Below, in pieces: positions 33,071 through 45,471 of a stretch of DNA of 64,000 bases. The position numbers and the translations under genes were made by a program. The notes beneath the pieces were generated by a model. That model saw only the letters and a list, made by a program, of their open reading frames with translations, had not been told where the DNA came from and made no database searches. The stretch is from Caenorhabditis elegans (Eukaryota; Nematoda; Chromadorea; Rhabditida; Rhabditidae). How positions within the stretch are numbered: the stretch's first letter is position 1; each line of letters begins with the position of its first letter. The stretch is from NCBI RefSeq assembly GCF_000002985.6, contig NC_003281.10, positions 13,702,001 through 13,766,000 of the forward strand, given 5' to 3'.

Positions 33071-34492
33071 ATGAATCAGGTATTGCTTTTTTTGCTCTCA
33101 CAAACTCTTAACTTCCTTCGTTTTTCCAGTTGCAAGGTGTTCAAAAAAATGCAGAATATTATCCAGCAGAGCGTGGAAAATTGGCGGCTCCGTTTTTAGA
33201 AACAGGCACGATTATCGGACTGAAGCGTCCGTTCCAAGTTGAAAAGATGGTGGGCGGCGGGGGGTTTGGGCAGATTTTTCGAGCGGTTGATATGGAGACA
33301 AAACTTGTTGTGGCCGTGAAGGTTGAACCGAAATCCGTCGAATCTGGGAGGATTGTGCTGGAACTTCATATATTGGTTGAGCTTGCACATTCACCACATA
33401 TTCCCAAAGTGGTACGTCGTTTTTTTCAGTTTTTTTCCATCATGGGGTACTATGTGGTTCAATGTTTTCTGAGTTATTAAGATAATATCCATTGCTCTGA
33501 GTTTGGAGGAAATGAACTATGAGGCACTGAGCCATAAACCATTAAAACTATTGCACAATTTCCAGCACTACAGTGGGGAAATTGGCGGCTACAACTTCAT
33601 AGTCATGCAGCTTCTCGGATCGAATATCACAGACCTTCGAAAGTTCCAGAAGGGACGGTGTTTTTCTGCTGAAACGGTAGGTTTCAATTTTTAATAGAAC
33701 ATTTTTTGAAACTGAAGTTTTAGACGGCGAGAGTAGGAATTCAATGTTTGGAGGGATTGAAGCAGATTCACGAGCTAGGATATATTCATAGGTAGGAAAG
33801 GAGATATTCTGAACTCGGCTAAGCAAAGATTTCAGAGACATTAAACCTTCGAACATCTGTGTGGGCATTGGTGAGCACAAGCGGGTCCTCTACATTGTCG
33901 ATTTTGGAATGGCTCGTCAGATTCGCTTTCCCAGTGGCGCTTTTCGACCGGAACGCCCGTACGCCTCATTCCGTGGTACTACTCGATACGTTTCCCTGGC
34001 AGCTCATGAACGGAAAGAGCAAGGTTTTGCAGATGATATTTGGTGCCTATTCTTCTCACTTTTGGAGTTAGCCGAGGGACTTCCTTGGAAAAACGTGGTG
34101 GATCAGGATCAGGTTTACCATGCCAAACAGCTTTTGTTGAGGAACTTTCAATCAAGGTAGGTTATCAGCAGCCGACACGTTTAGGGTGCGTGGAATGAAA
34201 TAGTGTTCCGCCAGGTGTCGGATGCTGCAACAACGCCATTCATGATAAATCTGGGCACAAAATGCCCTTTGAAGGTTTTCGACAACTTTTTGAGAAACTG
34301 TTTTTTTTTAACTATTGAATTTTCAGGAAAATGGGTCAAAACTTCGGGACATTTCCTCGAGCCCTCGAGCTCATCAAACGGACAGAAACTCCAAATTATG
34401 AGAATTTCATCGTTATTCTGAAATCCTGCAGTTCGCGTGTCAATGAATGGGAGGAATTTGAATGGGACGACCATGATGAACAATATAGATGA
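33071..34492 (+). CDS. Tau-tubulin/casein-kinase-1-like protein kinase
   Basis: Probably W06F12.3 by position. Exons 33071-33079, 33130-33411, 33566-33676, 33724-33791, 33836-34156, 34327-34492; all phases agree, 318 residues. Kinase features: glycine loop VGGGGFGQIFRA (44-55), catalytic Lys67 in VVAVKVE, HRDIKPSN with catalytic Asp158, DFGMAR with Asp179, and TTRYVSLAAHE in place of the usual APE segment, which is the CK1/TTBK arrangement. The whole protein is little more than a catalytic domain with a short acidic tail (WEEFEWDDHDEQYR). Nematodes have a large expanded set of such small TTBK-like kinases, many sperm-enriched; whether this one is cannot be told from sequence. All key catalytic residues are present, so it should be active. 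The first coding exon is only nine bases (Met-Asn-Gln), so the start could be misassigned. Confidence 0.9.
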
Positions 34493-34691
34493 GAACATTC
34501 ATTTTTATTGAGCTTTTCGAATGAACTTTGAGAACCTGCGGAGTAACACAACATTTTTGTATGAACAAGTGAAAAATTGAAAAAAAAAAACAATTTTGAT
34601 TTATTATTCGCAAGACCCACAACCACCGCTATTCGAAACGTGCCAAGTTGAAGCGCAGTACATTGCTTCGTCATCCTAATTCCCCAAATTC

Positions 34692-34697
34692 AATAAA
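34692..34697 (+). terminator. Polyadenylation signal AATAAA
   Basis: AATAAA 200 bases after the stop of the TTBK-like kinase (34492), in TTCAATAAAAAAG. Confidence 0.5.
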
Positions 34698-35586
34698 AAA
34701 GAAGCATACACACATTGTTCAATTTCAGAAAAACCTTGAAAATCAAACAATACCTCCCCCCCCCCCAAACATTTTCCACCTTGTCATCGGTAGTCCAATT
34801 ACCAGTGCAAAAACCGCAAAAATTTGTTGTCTAACCCCTCTCGCCTATGTCTTACCGCCATTGTTAAGGGTGGACACATGCCGAAAAACCGTATATTACA
34901 CTCATAACAATAGAAACCCTCTTGGCTTGTTGAGATGATGCTTCTTCAGTAATTTGCGTGCAATGGACAATGGCCGGTGTCACCTTGAAAAATTGAGAGA
35001 GAGAGAAACAAAAAATACGTTTTTCATCGTGAGAAAGATTACTAAATTGTATTTTTTTGCGCTTCCATTCACATGTTCGACTGGGATGCCAAAATCAATT
35101 GGCAGACAGCTGCAGTGTAAGAATTAGTAGAGAACACACAAAAACTGAAACAATGGGTGAGGAACGGAAAGGAGGGAGATGAAGGTCATTTTTCGAAGAG
35201 GAAGCTCTTAGGTATTTTTAAACAATAGAAAAAATGGTGCGAGAAGACAATTTGATGAATAGGCGAAATAACGATATTGACATATTTTGTGCCATTTTTA
35301 TATTTGCTATTAGAACTGCATGAAATACTATTAGAGACATCAAGACTACTGGAGCCTACAACACTAATTTTCAAACACTTTTTTTTTGAATGAAGAACAT
35401 GAACGTTATGAGCTCAAACTTAATATTGGCAATTTATGGACATTGTGTGATTTGAAGGGAAAACGCAAATCCAATAAATGGCAAGATAAAAACAAGGGGG
35501 AGTTTTGAAAATTTATCAAGTTTCAATTCATAGCTTTGCCCATTTTAGAGATTTCTGAATGAAACTTGGCTTTAAATGTTTGTAAT

Positions 35587-35734
35587 AGGGTTATTCAAGT
35601 AGTGTCGGAAAATTAAAAAGTGTAGAAAAATTACGTCACAACCTTATTCAAGTGTATCAAAACATGTATTTAAATACATTTGTGACGTCACAAATGTATT
35701 TAAATACATTTTGCTACATTACTTGAATAACCCC
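35587..35734. mobile_element. Palindromic MITE, TTATTCAAGT family (intact copy)
   Basis: The left end is GGGTTATTCAAGTAGTGTCG. The right end ACATTACTTGAATAACCCC is its reverse complement. The centre is a long palindrome around TTTGTGACGTCACAAA flanked by TGTATTTAAATACAT. It is the same family as 6292-6916. Its right tip supplies part of the target-site duplication of the next element. Confidence 0.8.
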
Positions 35735-35736
35735 AT

Positions 35737-37295
35737 CAGACCTGTGCGGCATTTGAGATTTTTCGGCATAACGACATTTTCGGCATATGCCGTGAATTTC
35801 AAAATCGGCATTTCGGCATATGCCGCGCTCTAAAAACCGGCATTATGCCGGCAGTCGGCATCCGGCATTTCGGCATTTTGAACTATTGTTTTCCAATTAC
35901 AAAAAATGAACATGATTTGAATGTATTCAATCAAAGTTCTCTATATCATTACCAATATATTAAAAAATAGTACTACAGGTGTGCATAATTTTAGGCTTTT
36001 GACAAGATATTAGGTTGGGGTTACTGGTTAGAGGTTTTTAGGTTTTATAGGAGTACTTTAATGCGACCAACTGCTATGAAACCCCTTCTATTTGATCGGT
36101 GTAGGGCATCTGCAAACTTTTTATGCAGTTTTATACTGACATCTCAAAAATTGAAATCAATCGAGCACAAAGTTGAAAATCGGTCTTCCAAAAGCTATGG
36201 GTCACCCTGAGTTTTTCTATAATCTCACACAAAATTCTCATTTTTTCGCAAAGCATTAAATTTTCCAGTTTCAAAATTAAATTTAATGGAGTATTTTGGT
36301 AATGTTTTTGTTTTTCCTCTCATGGAAATAACTGAAAAACATGCAAAAATCCAATTTTTAACATTTTATGGCCTTCATAAAAGCTGCTGATCGAGCTTTT
36401 TGCAATAAGCTTTCAAGTATGTTATAGTACACACCTTTAAACATATTGGTGCATTTTCAGACAGTTTCGAGTAATTTTAGAGTCAAAATTGTTGCAGAAA
36501 TTTTCTAAATGCTCGAGCAAAAAGTTTTTAAAAAAATTTTTAAAAAAACTACAAAAAATCGACTCTCTATATCTACTCTCTATGTATCTAAATCAACCGT
36601 ATATTTTCTATTAGAACGGCGTATCTAATAGTACGGCGTATCTATTAGTGCGGCACCCTTCATTTTGGTTGCGAAAGGCATCTGAAATATTTGATTACTT
36701 TCATGGAATTCTTGTTCATTCTTTTATAAATTCTTATAAATTTTCATTTAAACATTGAATTAGTGTCTCTGTGAGGCGAAAATAGTCAATTTTCATGAAT
36801 TTTCACATAAAATAAGAGGTTTTAAAAAGAAACTTTGAAGTTACTACTCTCAAAAGTAGTCACCCCAAAGTGAAAATTAGTCAATCGAAAGTTAGTGCGG
36901 CAGTCTCCAGTAGAACGGCAGTCTCTAATAGTGCGCAAGCCACGGAGGGCCCAGAAATCAGTGCGGCATGCCGCTCTAATAGAGAATATACGGTATATCT
37001 AAAAAATCTACAAAAAACGTCAGTAAGAAATTTAAGTTTCATCGGATACAAAAAATATGAAAATGTGGTTTTTGACGAAAACAACCAAAGCCAAACATGC
37101 AAAAATTATGACGGCATTATGCCGTCATAATTTCGGCATTATGCCGTTATGCCGGTCATTTTATTTTTCGGCATAACGGCATTTTCGGCATATGCCGTGA
37201 ATTTCAAAATCGGCATTTCGGCATATGCCGCGCTCCAAAAACCGGCATTATGCCGGCATCGGCATATGCCGAATGCCGAATGCCGCACAGGTCTG
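35737..37295. mobile_element. hAT-like element, 1.56 kb, with 8-bp target-site duplication
   Basis: The ends are CAGACCTGTGCGGCAT and its exact reverse complement ATGCCGCACAGGTCTG. AACCCCAT flanks both sides (35729-35736, 37296-37303). Just inside each end lies a block of about 110 bp rich in CGGCATATGCCG, present in the same orientation at both ends (CATTTTCGGCATATGCCGTG, AATTTCAAAATCGGCATTTC). No transposase frame, so it is non-autonomous. A smaller element (36596-36994) is nested inside. Confidence 0.85.
36596..36994. mobile_element. Nested inverted-repeat element (ACCGTATATT ends)
   Basis: The left end ACCGTATATTTTCTATTAGA is matched in reverse on the right by ACCGTATATTCTCTATTAGA. Subterminal words ACGGCGTATCT and GTGCGGCA recur inside. 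It lies wholly within the hAT-like element. I could not identify a target-site duplication. Confidence 0.65.
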
Positions 37296-39205
37296 AACCC
37301 CATAACAAATTTGAATTCAATAGAAATACTAAAAATTAAACAAATCTATTTCACTCAAAAAAAAAACAAAAATTTGGAATTTTTCAAAATTATAAATTTT
37401 CATGATTCAGATTGTTAACTGCGCCAGAATTTTTTAACCAAAAAAATCGAAGCTGTTCCAAACATTATAACTTTTCTGTTTTTGCCTTGAACCTTTAAAA
37501 ATTGTGAGTTTCAAAAAGAAAGCACGAAAAAATCAGCAGAAACTAAATTAAAGTAAGAAAATTCGGTAAGCGTTAAAAAATAACTCGGATATTATGTTTT
37601 AATTTTTTTAATTAAAGACAATTATAATTTAGTAAATTCCAATTTTAGACAAATGGGAGTATTGCTTGACAGTTAGCAATCGTTTTTGTTCCTGCGTACC
37701 ACTTAAATTTAACTTCTTTAAAAAAAGGTTCCAGTCTCCATACAACACTATATTTTTGTAAAAATATTTTCTTGCCAATTTCTTCGGATCTTTGAACTTT
37801 CCTAACCATTTGAACATGCAATTATTTCATTCCTCGCAAGTTACTACTAACCACCGTTTCCATTAAATTTAATGTGTATTATAACCTAATAGCCTCCCGT
37901 GTACCGTTTAACGACCCCCTATTATTATATTCTCCTGAAAAACTATAGGTTCCCAAGTACCAAAATATCAAAAATTCTTTCTTCTGTAATGTGTGAAAAT
38001 GAAAAATGTGCGATTTTCAAGTGGTAACGGAAATCATTGATGATGACAACTTTGGATGAGGATGTTTGGTTTTTGAACCATTTGTTTGTTTCGAATTTTT
38101 CGATTAGCAAGGAATTGAAAACTTGTGAAACCTAGAAATGTTGTTAATTATTTAGAACATTTCAGACATAACTTTAAAACTTAATTACTTTGAGGAAGAA
38201 CGTGCTATACAAAAATTGTCAACTAGCAAAAAAGAACATAGAAATGTTTGAATTACAGTGTAGCGTTTTCACAGAAAGCAGTCAACTAAAAAAGGAAAAA
38301 CAATTAGTCGTCAACTATGTTCTAACATTGCTCATCCAAAGATAAATGTACTCTGTTTGGTATTTGACAACATGTTCTAGCATTACTAACAATAATCAAA
38401 AGTTACAGCAGTCAACATTTCAGATGTTATCCGCTGGATAGGTAAGTGTCGGATGCTATAAAATGTCATAACTAGAAAACTGCTCCATTCTGGCCAAGGG
38501 TCTAGCAGCACGTTTTTGAGCTTCAACTAGCAAAACTGAAAACAAAATATTTTTAGAAACAGCTTTTCACAAAATACTGGTTGAAAACCGGATCCTCTAC
38601 AATCAAATAGTTGACACTTTTTTCTATTGTTGCTTTAACAAAAGTTGAAGCTACTCGGCAGTTTGTTACTCCTGGCGCGCGCATGTTTCGCACCGAGCGC
38701 GTTAGTAATAATGTCGCGATCGCCCGGCTATATATTTAAATTAAATTTCATTAAATTGAAAAGGTTAAAAAAATTAAAAACTTCAAAATTAAGAATTGTT
38801 CCTTTGTCCAGCAAGTTACCTTCTTTTTCTGTTGGAGCTCCTCAAGTTTTTTCGATGGACCTGAAAAAAAAACAAGTTAATTTCATTCATTGAAACATTT
38901 TTCATGTTCATTTGAAGAAGAAAAAAAACTTACAGGAATCAGGGAGAATAAACAACTCCAAAAATCTTCTTCCCAAAGGTCTCTCGTGCATATAAGCTGT
39001 AGGCCGTGTGAAGGTGGGGAATTCAAATCGTCTCCATATTTTGCTGCTTTTCTGAAAATATTAAATTCTGTTCTTTAAATAATTGCGATGCATAGAAGAA
39101 AACTCGAAAAAAAACTGAAAAAAAACACGCTTGAAAAAGCTTGAAACATTTGGCAGAGTTGAAATCTAGGCCGCGGCCGCGATCTGCGGAGGGCGCGCAC
39201 ACGGG

Positions 39206-39272
39206 GCGCGTACAGAGCGTGGACGATCCGCGCACAGAGCGTGGACGATCCGCGCACAGAGCGTCGACGATG
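39206..39272 (+). repeat. 22-bp tandem repeat, three units
   Basis: Three near-identical units of GCGCACAGAGCGTGGACGATCC type; the first is 24 bases and the third has one change (GTCGACG). It sits in a GC-rich islet with GGCCGCGGCCGCGATC just upstream, in otherwise AT-rich DNA. Confidence 0.85.
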
Positions 39273-42214
39273 TGGGGATTATGTTTTTTCTACGTGAATT
39301 TGAGGATTGGGTAGTCAAAACAACTATAAAGTTCCTATATTCCGGTACTTTCTTATATACGGATCAATACATACACAAACATGCCACCATAGTTTCCTAT
39401 TAATTGTGTCACATTTGACATTTGCAACCTCAAGCCAATAAATATTCCATTTTAAACATTTACTCATTCATACTCTTGATTACATAGTAATAGTCTATAA
39501 AATTTAGAAAAAAACACGTTTACTTTGTTTTCTGGTTCCTGCTTCGTTCTTGCCAGACTCTATTCGCATCCAGTGCGCATACTATGCGCGCCTCGAGCGC
39601 GCCCTTTCCGCTTCAGGTGCGCGCGCTAGGCGGATTCCCTTTTTATCGCGCGCCAGGCGCAAAATGTGCGCGCCCCAGGGGAAGCGAACTGCCGAGTACA
39701 TACATCTACGAGCAGAAAGTGGTCAACTCATAAAGTTTAGATCGTTTTTTGGGTTGTGTACTTTGATAATTGACAGTTCTGCCCATATTCCCACAGTAAA
39801 ATTTCTAGGTGGTTCTAATATATAACACATATCCATTAGTTTATAAGGTTTTTTGAAGAACAAAATATGAACGAGCTTCAAAAGTAAAGGAATAAATAAA
39901 AACAATAAGCTCCAAGTTGAGAAACATAAAAATTAGAGTGTATACATCATTACCAATGTGACAGTACTATCTAAAAAAAGACAAATATATTTATTTTGCA
40001 AGTTGGTTTTTCCCTTGGTCCTCTGTAGCCTATGAAGATTTTTGATTAGCAATTTCGCAACCAAAACAAAAAAAACAGTTTAGGTCACTATTGGAATTGT
40101 ATCATTTTTATTTTCCATCTCGAGTGAAGCATCTTTATCTTCTTCGTCAACCTCATAGGGGTCACCAGCCACAAGACAATGCCGTCTTCGTTGCCGCCGC
40201 GCCGGTCGAAGGGCAAGGAGGTGTTGTAATACACGAAAAAGTAGGAGGAAGCAATGGGCGAGAAGGTGGGGGTTGTAGTAGCCAACAGGCACGTACCAAT
40301 TGGCATGTGGACGAAACTATAAAAGAAACGGCATTCGGGTCACTAGGGGTTACTCATTGGGCTTCTTTGCCTTTTACTACTACTACTACTACTACTACGT
40401 GTATGGTTTTATTGGTTTTGGTGGTTCCAGCTTTGGTTTTTAAAAGTTTTTATTTTTGAGATCTTAGACCTAAAAAATAGGTAGGAGAGCTTTTTTGTAA
40501 CCCATATCTTCTTGCTTGGAACCTGAGCTTTAAAGCCAATCTTTGGGCATGTGCTAGTTATTTAAATTTGTTTCAACTTGTAAACAAGAGTTTGTTTTAA
40601 GAAGCTCTTTTTCAAATTTTTGTATCCTTAAAACCATTCTAGCTGGCAAATTGTTTTAACTGATTGAAGGTTTTCCAAATTTTTGTATTATAATTTGTCA
40701 GTTGAACATTTTTTTGATATTCAGACTTGCAGCTGTTAGAGGGCTATATTAGAATACCCAAACAATAAAAAACAATAAAAAAAAACGTTTTTTGGTTAAC
40801 AATTTTTACTTGTTCAAAAACCAAAAAAATTTTGGAGTGTTCTAAATTGGAATTTGATCATATTGGACTATTAAAAATTGACCGTTTAGTACTACATCTC
40901 ATATTCCTAAATTTCTACACTATTATCACACTCTGATTCCTCCAAAATATTGCCATTCAGTGACCCTGAGAGCGATATCAATCTATCTCCACTTCTCATC
41001 ACCCGAAAAGTCTTGGGCATGTTTGTTTCTCGCCAAATTCAACCGAGTAAACATCATAATTTTTGGTACAAGTTCACGTTTTTCAAGTTTTTTCCTCCTA
41101 AAAAATGCCAAAAACGGTTTCGATTGAAATCTGAGTGGGGGGGGGGGTACCTCAAAGGTCAACACCTCCCCCCACAATATTCTCTGGGTCCTCTGTAAGG
41201 CGGTAAAGGCCATAGGTTTACAATGTTAGAAATGGTCGAGAGACACACGGTAATACCAGTTTCTTTTGACAAGTGAGGCGGTCTTGTGTGTCCTCCTTAT
41301 TCTCTGAAATTGAGGAAAGGTACTACGTGTGACAAGAGGTCACTCCACTCTGCTAACCTCGAGAGATTCTTCTATAATACCTTTCTTTATTTTTTTCAGA
41401 AGCTTATGTCACTTTCAAAATGCATAGGCTTAGGAAATTGAAATATCAAGATTGAAAATTCACAGTTTTTGTTAGAAATTGTTCATAATTTGTAGTTAAT
41501 TAGTTTATAACTATTTAATTGACATTATAGAAATTCTTGACGTTTGGAAGTTTTTTTGTGCACTGTTTATTCAACCTATTTTTTACAACTAAGAAATATT
41601 TTTTTAGTTGACAAATGTTTAATGAAAACAATAGCTGATGAGATAAAAATTGTTAATGAAATAAAAAAAAACAAGTTGATTGTTCTACATTTATCAGTAA
41701 TTTAAAACTTTTAAATATCAGGGTGATAGATGTTTTTATTAAAACAAATAATATCTGTGTTTTTTTGGAACATCATGGGTCCACAATCCATCATCACTAT
41801 TGAAAAGCGATGAAAAGCGACTGATATGTTCATATAATAATTTTCCTATAAGATTAGCAGTGTTCTCTTGAGTATGTATTTTATTACGTGATTATTTCTA
41901 GAAAAAGCGTGTTTATTCTTCCAACCCAAAAAACTCTTGAAAATCACGTCTTCTTTGCAATTTTTTCATAATTGTTCATAATTTCTCTGGTCTGACTCAT
42001 TTAAAAATGCCTTTCAAATACAGAAAAATGTTCTAGAACACAGGCACAATAAGTGCAATACTAATGCAAAAAAACGCAATAAAAAGCCAATTTTCATCAC
42101 ACTTTTAGATACATGTTCTTTCTTATTTTTCTTTTTTTTTTCATTTTGTTGTTTTCCCCCTTATACTTGGCATAATGAGAGTGAAAACTGGAAGAAAAAA
42201 GTGAAATCTGAAAA

Positions 42215-42221
42215 TTTTCAG
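42215..42221 (+). promoter_or_regulatory. Likely trans-splice (SL1) acceptor for tyr-2
   Basis: TTTTCAG lies five bases before the tyr-2 ATG (42227) with no upstream coding exon visible. This is the usual arrangement for SL1 trans-splicing in C. elegans. An ordinary 5' UTR intron would look the same. Confidence 0.5.
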
Positions 42222-42226
42222 AAAAC

Positions 42227-45075
42227 ATGCGTTGGACGCCAATTTTGACGACGCTATTACTATTATGCGTGGTACTAATTTCCGTAGCAGGCGTAAAGTC
42301 AACAACTAAGAAAGGAGCTGTTGGGGGAACAGCGGTGCGAAAGACTACTGTGAAGAAGGTTGCTGTGAAGAACAAGAATATCCAACGTATGAATCAGAAG
42401 CGGTGGAGAGAACCACCAAGAGATTGTTCAGATGCTCCGAAACACTTGAAGCAGACTTGTTTGATGGTAAGTGGGCAATAACTAATTGTTAAATGAACAG
42501 TTAGATTTATTTTGAGAATTTTTTTTCGTTTTGGGATCCAAAAATAGAACACATTTCCAGATCCGTCGAATGGACCTTGCGACTCGTCGCAGGTTAGCGC
42601 GTCAGTCTGTTAGACAAACGCGTCCGAACCAAGTACCAAACTGGCTTCAGCCTATTCCAGTTCCGGCGAATGCTCGTGGGCAAGCAGCATACCATCCATA
42701 TGACTGTATGACACTTCTTTGCTTGTGCCCATTTTTCAATGTGAGTTCTTAACAGTATATAAATTTGGTGTAAAAGTTCAAGACCAACTCAACCTACTGG
42801 CCAAATAGGCAGGGATAATCTCCTCCAGATTTTCGTCGTTTTTCCCATATTGACCCCACTCCTCCCAAACAACACAAGGCCACAAAATGTGTCCGAAAAA
42901 TTCCTTCACACATCTGAATCTCTAAACCATTGCAGGGTCGAAACGTGAATGGACAGTGTGTTTTGTCCAATGGCGTTGTGTTGAACATGTCGTGGAGAAA
43001 AGAGTATCGCATGATGACCGAAGACGAGAGAAGAAGGTTGTGCACATTTAACCCAGGAGCTTTAAAAAACTAAAACTAATCAATTTTCAGATGGCATAAC
43101 GCCTTGAACACCCTTAAGCGTAACGGAGAATACGATCGTCTGTCCCGTCAGCACTTGGAAGTTGGAGTTGGCTCTGGAGCTCACTCCGGGCCCGGTTTCC
43201 TCCCATGGCACAGAGAATACCTGAAACGTGTCGAAATCGCCCTCCGTATGGTCGACCCTACAGTCTTCATTCCTTATTGGGATTCTGTCATGGACTCGTA
43301 CCTTCCGGACCCAAGAGACTCGATCATGTTCTCCGACCTGTTTGTTGGTGGCACAGACTATTATGGTAACGTGGTGACAGGACCATTTGCCTACTGGAGA
43401 ACCATCGAAGGAAGATCTACTATTTTGAGAAACCTCGGCGCTGAAGGACAGTTGTTCAATGAGAATCAAGTCAACACAATTGTTGCTCAAAACACTATTG
43501 AGAATACTTTGGCCTATACCGCTCCACAGCCAGGTAAACACTTATTGAAAATAGACAATGCGCTTTTCCTACTTCGCAATCAAATCAATCAGAAATTTAT
43601 CAGAAATGTCGCATTGTTCTTGGTTCCTTGCAACCAGTTTTTTTTGTTGCCTCACACTTTTTGTCGTTGTCTGACTACTAGAATGTTAATAATAACCGAG
43701 GGGAACACTTACAGGATGTCCATACCCGAACAACTACGGAGCAATCGAGTATTCACATTCGAACATTCATCTCTGGATCGGAGGAGACATGAAACCACCG
43801 AGCACATCTGCAAACGAGGTATGCTAACCTTAGATTTCATTTAACGTTTAGTAACAAACTTAAACGTAGACTCGATAAGTTTCGGAAATGTAAAAATACA
43901 TTAAAAAGATATGAAGAGCTATTTAATATTTTCTTTCTGTTTAAACTTACAATTTATAATAGAACAAACGCGCAAGAATCTAGCACCACACTATTTCTTT
44001 CCAGCCAATCTTCTTCATGCATCACTCCTTTGTCGACTACCTCTGGGAACTCTGGCGCCAACTCCAGCAACCAAGATGGCTCCGCGAGCAAGCCTACTCT
44101 GCTGATCACCCAACATGTGCCAACTGGCAACACTTCAGCTACGCGCCGATGAGACCTTTCCCATACTTGGTCAACAGAGACGGGCTCTCTAACTCTTACA
44201 CCGATCAGATGTATCGTTACGCGCCACGTGCCACATGCTCTCATCAGAGACCAAACTGCGGATCCCCGTACTTGTTCTGCGATACCCGTGGATATCCACA
44301 TTGTGTCTCGAAGATCCGGTTGAATGGAAATTGCAGAGGATTCGAACAGAACGACGCTTGCTACGCTTCAAGATGCTGGTGGGGAAGATGTGTAAATGCT
44401 GTGAGTTTTTCTTTAGCTGAACCTCTCCTAACATCTCAACGTTCAGAATTTCGCCGCTCGCATGAAGGGAGCCCGTACACACGCTAACTCCACCTTAATC
44501 GACTTGGAACTTGCCAAGGAAGTCTCCGTGAATGGAACCAAAGTCGAGCGTGTCCCCCTAGTCAAAAGAATCTCCATCAAGATGACTGCTCCATTATTTG
44601 TCGACTGCTACAACCGAATGCCGTGCTGCGATTCATGGGCCAAGAATGGCGGGTGTCAACGGGAACCAGAATTCATGAGTCAGTATTGCCAGGCCTCGTG
44701 TAACACCTGCACACCATCCTACAACACAACTGATGCTTGTATGGATCGACATGTGAACTGTGTCGCCTGGAAGGCGGACAAAATGTGCAGCGGAAAGTCG
44801 GCAGACTTTATGTCAGAGAATTGTAGAAGCAGCTGCGGAAAGTGCTCTTTAACGAGAGAATCGCAATGCTTCAATAATGGAAAGGTAAGTATAGTAACAT
44901 TGCCGCCACATATCATAAAAATAAACTTCAGATCATCGTAATCCCAGTTTCCCAAAACCTTCGTGAATCAATCTCGGATTCTTTAATGTCAGAGGTCACA
45001 AATCGCATCAAGAAGGTGAAAAAGGTAGCGGCCAAGGAAGAAGTCGAATCTACCAAAAAAGTTCGCCATAATTAG
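42227..45075 (+). CDS. tyr-2: Secreted tyrosinase with two ShK domains
   Basis: Type-3 copper oxidase that would oxidise phenols or tyrosine residues, probably in cuticle or extracellular matrix. Exons 42227-42466, 42561-42740, 42936-43036, 43091-43533, 43715-43818, 44005-44400, 44447-44884, 44932-45075; phases agree, 681 residues. The N terminus has a hydrophobic signal ([16 protein letters not shown]), then a Lys/Thr-rich basic segment. Copper site A: His176 (RWHNAL), His205 (GAHSGPGF) and His214 (LPWHREYL). Copper site B: His336 and His340 ([15 protein letters not shown]) and His363 ([15 protein letters not shown]). All six ligands are present. Two six-Cys ShK (SXC) domains follow, starting near [11 protein letters not shown] and [11 protein letters not shown]. 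These are common nematode matrix modules and not evidence of toxicity. The C terminus is Lys-rich. The gene converges with the MSP-domain gene. The tyr-2 name is from memory of K08E3.1. Confidence 0.93.
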
Positions 45076-45264
45076 AGACTTATAGCTAGAAGCGCACACA
45101 CCTCCTCCATATTTGTACAGACCATACTGCCACAATCAGTTTTCCTCATACTTGTAAAAATGTCTCTCGGTACACCATTTGCCCTATTCCCCTGTCAACT
45201 TCAGTTATGACGTCAGATCTCGCAACGTGTAGTCGTATTTTATTTTTGTTTTTACTTTCTCGAC

Positions 45265-45270
45265 AATAAA
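45265..45270 (+). terminator. tyr-2 polyadenylation signal AATAAA
   Basis: CGACAATAAATATG lies 190 bases after the tyr-2 stop. The 45076-45471 gap between the two convergent genes holds both 3' UTRs and nothing else recognised. Confidence 0.65.
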
Positions 45271-45471
45271 TATGTATTATAAAACTTGCCAACTGTTGAT
45301 TGTTCCACAGGAAGCAAATCTAAAATATTTCTCGAAATTTGAATAACTTAGTGATATTATGTCGAAAAGCTGTGAACTGATAAAATTCTAACTATTTACT
45401 TTTTTCAAACCAAAGCTAATGTTCAAAAGTTTTCGAAAGTGATCTTCATTGAATTATCTCGACTACTAAAA

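Larger units (their letters stand above)
34498..42226. other. Gene-poor region between the kinase and tyr-2
   Basis: About 7.7 kb with no confident exon. It holds the nested transposon cluster 35587-37295, AT-rich unique DNA, GC-rich islets (about 38670-38730, 39165-39280, 39560-39690) and a (TAC)n run at 40377-40397. A minus-strand frame at 40080-40310 ends with an acidic stretch that looks coding, but I found no partner exon (see findings). The last few hundred bases should contain the tyr-2 promoter. Confidence 0.55.

Noticed and set aside
42097..42375. 92-codon minus frame opposite tyr-2 exon 1
   Set aside because: Antisense shadow of the tyr-2 leader and basic segment.
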